Of a stretch of DNA of 15,952 bases, positions 1 to 7,259 are shown piece after piece. Position 1 is the first letter of the stretch; each line of letters begins with the position of its first letter. A program made the position numbers and the translations under genes. Source of the stretch: JBFXAM01 sp050184295 (GTDB lineage: Bacteria > Planctomycetota > Phycisphaerae > UBA1845 > Fen-1342). The DNA lies in contig JBFXAM010000104.1 of NCBI GenBank assembly GCA_050184295.1, positions 1 through 15,952 of the forward strand, in the 5' to 3' direction. The notes below the pieces were generated by a model that searched no databases, was not told the DNA's origin, and saw only the letters and a program-made list of their open reading frames with translations.

Positions 1-2
1 CG

Positions 3-3002
3 GTGGCGCGGGTCGTGCGGCTTTGGATGTTGACCATGCTGGCGTCGGCGGCAGCCGCGGACAACGCCCCCATCACGTATCTGAGGCATCTGGAGCAGCC
101 GATCTACTGGCCCGGCCGGCAAACGTCCGGCGCCGATCGGTATGAGCGGGCGTGGGAGTCGATCCAGGATCGCAACGCGGGTTCGGCGAACCCGGCGGAC
201 AACCTGACCGAGATCTTCGGACTGGCGGACCGCGTCGCCGCGTATCAGTATCGCCCGCGCGACACAATCAACGACATCCGTTACCTGCCGGAGGCGGGGA
301 CGCAGGTCAGCTTCTCAGGCGGGCTGGTTGAGAATCTCACCAGCCTCGGCAACGCCAATCAACTCGGGTACTCGACGGGCTGGTACGCCGCGGCGCGCGA
401 GGCGCGCGGCTGGACAACCGCCGGCGGAAAGCCGCGCCTCGACATCGTCATCTTCCCGTTTCACCACCCGCTGCTGCCGCTCATCGACGAGCACACCGTC
501 CGCAAGGAGATTCAACTCTACAAGCGGGTTTATGGCGACGCGTGGGGCGCCGCGCCGGGCATCAGCCGCGGGCTGTTTCCGCCGGAGATCGCGTTCTCGC
601 CGCGGCTGATTCGCGTGCTGGTCGAGGAGGGCGTGAGTTGGGTCGTGGTCTCGAACGAGCACATATCACGGGCGTGCGCGAATTATCCCGTGTTGCTGGG
701 CAGCGGCGGCGTGAACTGCGATCCGCCGAACCGGGCGGACCAGTTGAACCCGGCGCAGAGCGACTGGATTCGAACGAGCATTTCACGCGGATGCGCCCCG
801 GTGAACGCGGCGCCGTATGCGTATACGCCGCGGTACGCGCGGCACGTCGATCCGGCGACGGGCGTTGCATACCAACTGATCGTTGTGCCCGCGGACCAGG
901 CGCTGAGCTGGCAGGATGGGTATTCGCCGCTCGGGCTGGGCGGCGTGGCCGCGGTGCAGGCGTTCAACGACGCAAGCCGGCCGGCGCTCGTCTTGTTGGC
1001 GCATGACGGCGACAACGCGTGGGGCGGTGGATACAGCTATTACCGCGAGGCGGTGCCGAACTTCGCCGCCGCGGCGAGCAGCGCCGGCTATGTCATGACC
1101 ACGATTGAGCAGTATCTGGCGGACCATCCGCCGCCGGCGAATGACTTCGTGCACGTCGAGGATGGTGCGTGGGTCAATGCGGACGGCGATTTCGGCTCAC
1201 CGCAGTTCCTCAACTGGCTGTGGCCGCTGCTGAACGCCGGCGGACAGATCGACATTCCCAATGGATGGCATGTCGATGCGCGCAACTGGGCAGTGATCAC
1301 CGCAGCGCAAAACCGCGTGGAGACCGCGGAGCAAGTCGCGGGCGGCGTAAGTATCGTGAAGATCCTGTATCCCGACGCGAGCAGCAGTGGCGCCGAGCGG
1401 GCGTGGCACTACTTCCTCGCGGGGCTGAACAGCGGCTTCATGTATTACGGCACGCCGCTGGATCACGAGGTGAAGCCGACGATCGCAAGCAACGAGGCGG
1501 TGCGCAACGCGGACCCGGTGATCGGGAGCGGCAGTCTGGATACGACGCCGCCGACGGTCTTCATTCCCCAGCGACATCCCTGGAACCCCGGATCGCTGAA
1601 CTTCGGGCCGCAGTACGGATATGCGACACACAGCGGCGACGGCGATTTTCATATATGGACCTTCGCCTACGATGTCTCGGGGGTGCAATCGGTGGTGCTG
1701 CGTATTCGCACCGATGCGGACGGCGTCGTGACGGACGAGAACCGGACGTATGCGGGCGGTGCGGGGGTCGGGGCGTGGCAGGACGTGCCCATGACCCGGC
1801 GCGTGTTTCCGGCGGGAAATATATACAACGATCCCAACATCAATTTCTTTGAGATGCCGACCTACATCGCGGATCAGTACTGGGCGCACGTCACGGGCGT
1901 GCGCGATGCGATGGTCGATTACTATGTGGAGGCGACCGACACGCGCGGGTGGGTGAAGCGCAGCCCGATCCAGCGCGTCCATGTCGGCTCCGGCGGCGGG
2001 GGTCCGACGGACCGCGTTGCGTTCGAACCCAATCCAGCGCTCGCGGGGCATCCGGTGACGATCCGGTACGACGCCGCGGGCGGGCCGCTCGCGTCCGCGA
2101 CGAGCGTGCGCGCCCACGTCGGATTTGACAACTGGCAACACGTGCTGTCGCCGGACCTGGAGATGACGCCAGTGCCCGCGACGATGCAATGGCGCGTGAC
2201 GCTGGACGTCGCGCCCAGCGCTGTGCAAATGGACGTTGCCTTCAACGACGGCCTGGGAAACTGGGACAACAACAGCGGACAGGACTGGCACGCGCCCGTG
2301 ACTGGCGGCCAGGCGCCGTTTGTGATGGACGGTGCGCTCGACGCCGGCGTGACTGAAATCGCGGCCAATGGGGCACTGCGCTTGTACGCGGAGGTGCGCG
2401 GCGACCGGCTGTATGTCGCCGCCCCGGATGCGGGCGAGGGCAACGATCACTTCGTCTTTGTCGCCGCCGGTCCCGGCGCGCTGCGGGCCGCGCCGTGGGC
2501 GAAGGCGGGCCTGGTGGCCGATTGGACCGCGTTTCTTGCGGACGAAAACAACAACGACTTCGAGGGCTGGTTCGACGCGGGCGGTAGTGTGTACACCGCG
2601 GCAGCGACCGGTCCGAACGGCGGCGTGCTGGAGGGCGTCATTGACTTGGCGACGGAGCTGGGCGGAAGCCTGCCGGCGTCGGTGTGGCTCGCGTTCGGGG
2701 CGTATGCGACGGCGGACGGCGGCGCGCTGATCAGCGCCGCGCAGATTCCCGCGTCGGTCAATGGGAACGGCAACATCGACGCGGTGGAGTACGTCGAGTT
2801 TGTGATCCGCCGCCCGGGCGATGCGAATTGCGACGGGGTCGTGGACAACTTCGACATCGACGCGTTTGTGCTCGCGCTCACCGACCCCGCGGCCCACGGC
2901 GCGGCGTTTCCGGACTGCCGGCGCAGCAACGCCGACGCCAATGAGGACGGGGAGGTCGATAATTTCGACATCGACCCCTTCGTGGCGCTTCTGGTGCCCT
3001 AG
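3..3002 (+). CDS. Secreted GH57-type glycoside hydrolase with starch-binding-like and dockerin-like modules
   Basis: This is probably an exported alpha-glucan-acting enzyme of family GH57 (retaining amylase/glucanotransferase type). Residues 1-19 look like a signal peptide. Residues 25-510 carry GH57 landmarks: H29-x-EQP at the position of the usual HxHQP, HHPLLPLI at 154-161, FPPEIAFS with E195 as candidate nucleophile, and HDGDN at 334-338 holding the candidate acid/base Asp. Residues 515-665 form an Ig/Fn3-like beta region starting TPPTVFIP. Residues 668-767 resemble a CBM25-type starch-binding module (VTIRYD, GFDNWQHV, FNDGLGNWDNN). Residues 769-935 are an unassigned beta-rich domain. Residues 939-999 are a dockerin-like pair of calcium-loop repeats (D940-D953 and D978-D991). 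The start is a GTG at the very edge of the window, so the true start could lie upstream. The family call rests on motifs; the substrate is inferred. Confidence 0.8.
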   Translation: MARVVRLWMLTMLASAAAADNAPITYLRHLEQPIYWPGRQTSGADRYERAWESIQDRNAGSANPADNLTEIFGLADRVAAYQYRPRDTINDIRYLPEAGTQVSFSGGLVENLTSLGNANQLGYSTGWYAAAREARGWTTAGGKPRLDIVIFPFHHPLLPLIDEHTVRKEIQLYKRVYGDAWGAAPGISRGLFPPEIAFSPRLIRVLVEEGVSWVVVSNEHISRACANYPVLLGSGGVNCDPPNRADQLNPAQSDWIRTSISRGCAPVNAAPYAYTPRYARHVDPATGVAYQLIVVPADQALSWQDGYSPLGLGGVAAVQAFNDASRPALVLLAHDGDNAWGGGYSYYREAVPNFAAAASSAGYVMTTIEQYLADHPPPANDFVHVEDGAWVNADGDFGSPQFLNWLWPLLNAGGQIDIPNGWHVDARNWAVITAAQNRVETAEQVAGGVSIVKILYPDASSSGAERAWHYFLAGLNSGFMYYGTPLDHEVKPTIASNEAVRNADPVIGSGSLDTTPPTVFIPQRHPWNPGSLNFGPQYGYATHSGDGDFHIWTFAYDVSGVQSVVLRIRTDADGVVTDENRTYAGGAGVGAWQDVPMTRRVFPAGNIYNDPNINFFEMPTYIADQYWAHVTGVRDAMVDYYVEATDTRGWVKRSPIQRVHVGSGGGGPTDRVAFEPNPALAGHPVTIRYDAAGGPLASATSVRAHVGFDNWQHVLSPDLEMTPVPATMQWRVTLDVAPSAVQMDVAFNDGLGNWDNNSGQDWHAPVTGGQAPFVMDGALDAGVTEIAANGALRLYAEVRGDRLYVAAPDAGEGNDHFVFVAAGPGALRAAPWAKAGLVADWTAFLADENNNDFEGWFDAGGSVYTAAATGPNGGVLEGVIDLATELGGSLPASVWLAFGAYATADGGALISAAQIPASVNGNGNIDAVEYVEFVIRRPGDANCDGVVDNFDIDAFVLALTDPAAHGAAFPDCRRSNADANEDGEVDNFDIDPFVALLVP

Positions 3003-3017
3003 GCTCATCGGCGAGCC

Positions 3018-3041
3018 GCCCGCTCTTGCGGCGGAGCGGGC
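3018..3041 (+). terminator. Hairpin after the GH57 gene, possible terminator
   Basis: GCCCGCTC (3018-3025) and GAGCGGGC (3034-3041) are perfect reverse complements separated by an 8-base loop, starting 16 bases after the stop codon. No run of T follows, so this is not a textbook intrinsic terminator. It could stabilise the 3' end, or be chance in GC-rich DNA. Confidence 0.4.
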
Positions 3042-3134
3042 CTGCGGCCAGCCTCGGCGGGGCGTGCGGACGACGTGCGGCCGTCGCGGTGGCAGCGCAG
3101 CGGACGTCAAAGTCTGGCGACGCGCAAAGTAGTC

Positions 3135-3164
3135 TTGCAATGGACGGCGCGGGTCGGTTATTCT
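3135..3164 (+). promoter_or_regulatory. Candidate sigma70-like promoter for the multidomain gene
   Basis: TTGCAA (3135-3140) matches the -35 consensus at 4 of 6 positions. TATTCT (3159-3164) matches the -10 consensus at 4 of 6, with an 18-base spacer. It lies about 168 bases before the ATG in one of the few less GC-rich patches of the gap. Promoter rules in this group are poorly known, so this is tentative. Confidence 0.3.
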
Positions 3165-3320
3165 GCTTCGCGCGGCTGGGAGCGCGCGCATCGCTCCAGA
3201 TCTCGTCCGGACTCCCAGCGCGCCCAAGCGCCCGAGTGTCGCAACGGCGCGGCCATCCGCGTCTCGGGCGTTTGTCCCTGGATATCTCTGGCGTGTAACT
3301 TCACAACCTGGTCCCGCTCT

Positions 3321-3326
3321 AGGAGG
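3321..3326 (+). promoter_or_regulatory. Strong ribosome binding site (AGGAGG)
   Basis: A perfect AGGAGG lies five bases before the ATG at 3332 and fixes the start of the multidomain protein. Canonical sites this strong are absent before most other genes in the window, which suggests efficient translation of this gene. Confidence 0.85.
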
Positions 3327-3331
3327 CGAGC

Positions 3332-6300
3332 ATGTCCGACGTGTTCTGGGGTCGCGCGCTCCGCGCGCTCATCGCTCTTGGCGCCGCGAGCTATTCGGCA
3401 GGCGCAGCGCTCGCGGTCGGGCCCGACGTGATTGTGGGCGACCTCGATGGTACGTCGCGGTGGGGATCGGCGAACGGGTTCGAGGCCTACTCGATCGGCA
3501 CCGTGTCGTGCAACATCGGCGACACACCGCTCCAGTGGGACGCGGACACGAATCAGCACCCCGTAATCGGACAGAATATCTACCGCCTGAAAGACGGGCG
3601 TTTCGAGCAACTCGGCCAAAGCTGGCTGAAGCACGGCTTTGCGGCGCTGACGCAGAACCTCTGCGGCACGTGTCAGAACCCCGGCACGAGCCAATTGCTC
3701 GGCGTGAACTGTTCGGATCCCTACAGTTCAAGCCTGAACGGACAACAGGGCGGCCTCGGGCCCAAGTCCACGGTCAACCCCTACACCGGCGCCTTTCCCT
3801 ACCCGCATTCGACCCCGACGGGCAACGCGACGCTCGCCGGCCGCATACAGTGCCTGACCACCGACATGACGCCCGCGCAGAATCCGGGCGCGAGCTACTT
3901 CATCGAGGGGCACTATGTCACGCCCGACGACGCGGCGGCCGGCAATCACATGAACAACGTCTCGTGGCGGCGCGTCACGGTCAATGCGAACCTGACGCTC
4001 TCGCTCTCGGGCTCGACGCAGCGGCAGGAGCCCGCGATCCTGGCGTGGCCCGACCTGGACGCCGCCGCCGCCGTCGGCTTCACGACGATTCCCGGCGACG
4101 GGCGGGTCTACGTCGGCTGGCGCTCGGCTTCGCTCGGCGGCGGCAACTACAGCTATGAGTTTGCGGTCTACAACATGAACTGCGATCGCGCGATCCAGGC
4201 GTTCACGGTCAACGTTCCGAACGGCACGACGGTCAGCAACATCGCTTTCAAGGACGTGCCGTACCACTCCGGCGAACCCTACAGCGGCACGGACTGGACC
4301 AGCAGCCAGACCGCGACGACCGTCAGTTGGGCCACGCAGACGTTTGCGCAGAATCCGAACGCCAATGCGATTCGCTGGGGAACGCTCTACAACTTCCGCT
4401 TCACCGCCAACGCCGCGCCCGCGACCATCACGACGGTCAACCTTGCGCTGTTCAAGAGCGGCTCGCCCGCGTCGGTCAACTTCACGCTGCCCACCGGCGG
4501 CTCGCCCGGGACCAACGACCAGTGCGCCAACGCGACGCCGATCGGAAACGGCACCACCGCGTTCGACACGACCGCCGCCACGACCGATGGGCCGGACGAG
4601 CCGGCGCTCTGCACGAACGCGGGCTTCTCGCAAGTCAATAACGACGTGTGGTTCCGGTACACCGCGTCGTGCACCGGCGTGGCGACCGTCGATCTGTGTA
4701 ACAGCACGTTCGATACGAAGGTCGCGGTCTACAACGCGGCCTGTCCGACCTCCACCAACACCGCGATCGCGTGCAACGACGACGCTTGCGGTACGTCGAA
4801 CCTTCGCTCGCGGCTGACTTTCAACGCCGTCAGCGGCAATCAGTATCTGATCCGCGTCGGCGGCTACCAGGCCGCCGTCGGCACCGGCTCGCTCGTGCTC
4901 TCGTGCGCCGCGGGCGCACCGGCGAACGACCTCTGCGCCAACGCCATCGGCGTCACGACCGGGAACAGCTACAACGGCACGACCGTAGCCGCGACCGACG
5001 ACGGCGGTGCCAACTGCGGCAGCGCCGATTCATCGCCGGACGTGTGGTATCGCTACACCGCGACGGGCAACGGCACGCTGAACGTCAACACCTGCGGCGC
5101 CGGTTATAACTCCGTGGTTTCGATCCATAGCACCGCATGCCCCGGCACGAGCGCCACACAGATCAGTTGCAACGACGATTGCGGCGGGTCGCCTTGCGGG
5201 GGGCCGGGGTCGTGCGCCTCGGCCAGCGTGACGAACGGCACGAGCTACCTGATTCGCGTGGCCGGCAACGGCGGCGCGACGGGGGCGTTCACGCTCAGCG
5301 TCGCGTTCACCGGGGCCGGCGCGGCAAACGACGCGTGCGCGAACGCGACCCCCGTTACCCCCGGTACGTACAACGGCACGACGGTGGGCTCGACGAACGA
5401 CGGGAGCGCGGGCTGCGGGACGAGCAGTACGTCGCCGGATGTGTGGTATCAGTACACGGCTGCGGTCGCGGGTACGCTCGCCGTGAACACCTGCGGCTCC
5501 GGCTACGACACGGTGGTCTCGCTGCACAGCGCTTGTCCGGGGACGAGCGGAAACCAGTTGGTGTGCAACGACGATTGCGGGGGATCGCCGTGCGGCGGGT
5601 TGCAGTCCTGTCTGTCGCGGTCGCTGACCGCGGGGCAGAATGTGAAGATCCGGGTCGCCGGATTTCAGGGTGCGACCGGCGCATTCACGCTCAACATCGG
5701 ATTCACCGGCAGCGGTCCGGCGAACGATCTGTGCGCCAACGCGCTCAACGTGAACGACGGCGCGACCGCGTTCAGCACGACGGGCGCGGCCACGGACGGA
5801 CCGTCCGAGCCGGGACTATGCAATTTCTTCAGCAATCCGCAGATTTCGCAGGACATCTGGTTCCGCTACACCGCGAGCTGCACCGGCGACGTGACGGTCG
5901 ACCTGTGCAACGCGAACTACGACAGCGAAATCGCGATCTATGGCTCGAGCTGCCCGACGACCGGCGGCTCGGTGCTGGCGTGCAACGACGACGCCTGCGG
6001 CACCAGCGGCACACGTTCGCGCGTCACATTCGCGGCGCAGTCGGGCAACCAGTACCTCATCCGCATCGGCGGATACCAGACCGCGACCGGCAGCGGCACG
6101 ATGAACATCTCGTGCGTGCCCGTGTTGGTGGGCAACGCGTTGCGCGGTGGATTGCTCTATGACCGCTGGTGGTTTGTCAACGGCGCGCAGGAGCCCGCGG
6201 GCGATCACCCGTTGTATCCGCCCGTCGGCCAGCAGTCCGGACCCGATACGCACCGCTGCAAGGAGTGTCACGGCTGGGACTATCGCGGCCGCGACGGCTT

Positions 6301-7075
6301 CTACGCCAGCGGGTCGCACTACACCGGAATCCGCGGCGTGTATGGTTCGGCCATGACCGCTCAACAGATGTTTGACATCATCAAGCGCAGCGACGTGCCC
6401 AACGGGCACGGGTTCGGCGCGGCCGGCCTCAGCGACCAGGACGTCACGGACCTGGTCGAATTCCTGCGGACACAGGTCGTCGACACCACCGCGTACATCA
6501 ACCCCGCGACCGCGGCGTTCATCGGCAACGCGACGCAGGGCCAGGTCTATTTCGAAACCGGCGGAACGACCGCTTGCCGGCAGTGCCACGGCATCGACGG
6601 CGCGCTGATCAACTTCGGCACGCCGAGCGACCCCGAGTGGCTTGGCACGATCGCCGTGTACAACCCGGCGGAGCTGTTCCACAAGGGGCGATTCGGCAGC
6701 GCCGGTGCACCGATGCCGTCGTGGTTGGAGGGCGGCGGGATGAACCAGGGCGTCGCCGACATCGGCCGCTATCTCCAGACCGCGCCGATCCCCGTCGATT
6801 GCCAGACGAACTCGCATTGCGATGATGGGAATCCCGCCAACGGCCGCGAAATCTGCCGCAACGGACGCTGCCGCACGATCATCCCCGGAGACGCGAATTG
6901 CGACGGCGTCGTCGACAACTTCGACATCGATCCATTCGTGCTCGCGCTGACCAACCCGGCGGCGTACGCGGCGGCGTTTCCGAGCTGCGACATCCTCACG
7001 GCGGATATCAATCTCGACAACGCCGTGGACAACTTCGACATTGACCCATTCGTCGTTCTGCTGACGGGACCATAG
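3332..7075 (+). CDS. Secreted multidomain protein: PPC-like repeats, dihaem cytochrome c region, dockerin-like C-terminus
   Basis: This 1247-residue exported protein has no assigned function. Residues 1-28 form a signal peptide (R8 and R11, hydrophobic core, ALA before V29). Residues 30-390 match a secreted domain I associate with planctomycete hypothetical proteins (VIGQNIYRLKDGRFEQ, YVTPDDAAAGN). Residues 394-931 hold four PPC-like beta repeats, each opening with ND-x-CAN and holding a CNDD core. Residues 932-1155 resemble cytochrome c: haem motifs CKECH (976-980) and CRQCH (1082-1086), with M1008 or M1013 and M1128 (APMPSW) as possible distal ligands. Residues 1157-1182 are a short Cys-rich linker. 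Residues 1186-1247 are a dockerin-like pair of calcium loops, the second with N1230 in place of Gly. Haem attachment implies maturation outside the cytoplasm. It may carry electrons at the cell surface or bind a polymer; both are inference. Confidence 0.85.
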   Translation: MSDVFWGRALRALIALGAASYSAGAALAVGPDVIVGDLDGTSRWGSANGFEAYSIGTVSCNIGDTPLQWDADTNQHPVIGQNIYRLKDGRFEQLGQSWLKHGFAALTQNLCGTCQNPGTSQLLGVNCSDPYSSSLNGQQGGLGPKSTVNPYTGAFPYPHSTPTGNATLAGRIQCLTTDMTPAQNPGASYFIEGHYVTPDDAAAGNHMNNVSWRRVTVNANLTLSLSGSTQRQEPAILAWPDLDAAAAVGFTTIPGDGRVYVGWRSASLGGGNYSYEFAVYNMNCDRAIQAFTVNVPNGTTVSNIAFKDVPYHSGEPYSGTDWTSSQTATTVSWATQTFAQNPNANAIRWGTLYNFRFTANAAPATITTVNLALFKSGSPASVNFTLPTGGSPGTNDQCANATPIGNGTTAFDTTAATTDGPDEPALCTNAGFSQVNNDVWFRYTASCTGVATVDLCNSTFDTKVAVYNAACPTSTNTAIACNDDACGTSNLRSRLTFNAVSGNQYLIRVGGYQAAVGTGSLVLSCAAGAPANDLCANAIGVTTGNSYNGTTVAATDDGGANCGSADSSPDVWYRYTATGNGTLNVNTCGAGYNSVVSIHSTACPGTSATQISCNDDCGGSPCGGPGSCASASVTNGTSYLIRVAGNGGATGAFTLSVAFTGAGAANDACANATPVTPGTYNGTTVGSTNDGSAGCGTSSTSPDVWYQYTAAVAGTLAVNTCGSGYDTVVSLHSACPGTSGNQLVCNDDCGGSPCGGLQSCLSRSLTAGQNVKIRVAGFQGATGAFTLNIGFTGSGPANDLCANALNVNDGATAFSTTGAATDGPSEPGLCNFFSNPQISQDIWFRYTASCTGDVTVDLCNANYDSEIAIYGSSCPTTGGSVLACNDDACGTSGTRSRVTFAAQSGNQYLIRIGGYQTATGSGTMNISCVPVLVGNALRGGLLYDRWWFVNGAQEPAGDHPLYPPVGQQSGPDTHRCKECHGWDYRGRDGFYASGSHYTGIRGVYGSAMTAQQMFDIIKRSDVPNGHGFGAAGLSDQDVTDLVEFLRTQVVDTTAYINPATAAFIGNATQGQVYFETGGTTACRQCHGIDGALINFGTPSDPEWLGTIAVYNPAELFHKGRFGSAGAPMPSWLEGGGMNQGVADIGRYLQTAPIPVDCQTNSHCDDGNPANGREICRNGRCRTIIPGDANCDGVVDNFDIDPFVLALTNPAAYAAAFPSCDILTADINLDNAVDNFDIDPFVVLLTGP
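4511..6124 (+). repeat. Four tandem PPC-like protein repeats in A-B-B-A order
   Basis: Four units of about 132-136 residues start at residues 394, 530, 664 and 796 of the multidomain protein, each with ND-x-CAN. Units 1 and 4 share features absent from the middle pair: FRYTASCTG, TVDLCN, CNDDACGTS, and GNQYLIR followed by GGYQ. Units 2 and 3 share YNGTTV, LxVNTCG, HSxxCPG or HSACPG, CNDDCGGSPCGG and GATGAFTL. The two subtypes are therefore nested rather than alternating. Such pre-peptidase-like beta domains usually serve in binding or spacing in secreted proteins. Confidence 0.8.
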
Positions 7076-7125
7076 CGGCGAACGACTGACCACGCCGCCC
7101 CGAGGGATGCGGCGGCGGAAACGAC

Positions 7126-7164
7126 CACAGGCGGGACGCGATCACCGGTCGCGCCCCGCCTGTG
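7126..7164. terminator. Strong hairpin between convergent genes, likely bidirectional terminator
   Basis: Arms 7126-7141 and 7149-7164 pair over 16 positions with a single mismatch around a 7-base loop, and TCATTT follows on the + strand. It lies 50 bases after the stop of the multidomain gene and about 95 bases beyond the gdhA stop on the other strand, so it is placed to end both transcripts. A weaker 7-bp hairpin (7093-7099 with 7111-7117) precedes it. Confidence 0.75.
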
Positions 7165-7259
7165 TCATTTCGCACGCGCCGCAGGACGAGTAAAGCCGGA
7201 GCGCCGCGCGATCGCGGCCGCCCGGTCCGACACCCACATCCCGAAGCCGGTCGGCGCGG

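Larger units (their letters stand above)
3003..3331. other. Intergenic region between the two secreted-protein genes
   Basis: This 329-base gap holds no convincing gene. The reading frames that cross it are Arg- and Ser-rich and look like GC-driven chance frames. What can be seen is a hairpin just after the upstream stop, a sigma70-like promoter candidate near the middle, and a strong ribosome binding site before the next gene. The layout suggests that the downstream gene has its own promoter and a leader of roughly 160 bases. Confidence 0.5.

Noticed and set aside
1197..3227. Long antisense frame of 676 residues over the GH57 gene
   Set aside because: Arg/Val/His-rich translation without any domain; the + strand frame has clear family motifs throughout. 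A GC-rich shadow.
4511..6124. DNA repeat array that might be CRISPR or a mobile element
   Set aside because: The repeats are about 400 bases, in frame, and conserved as protein; they encode beta domains and have no spacers or transposase.
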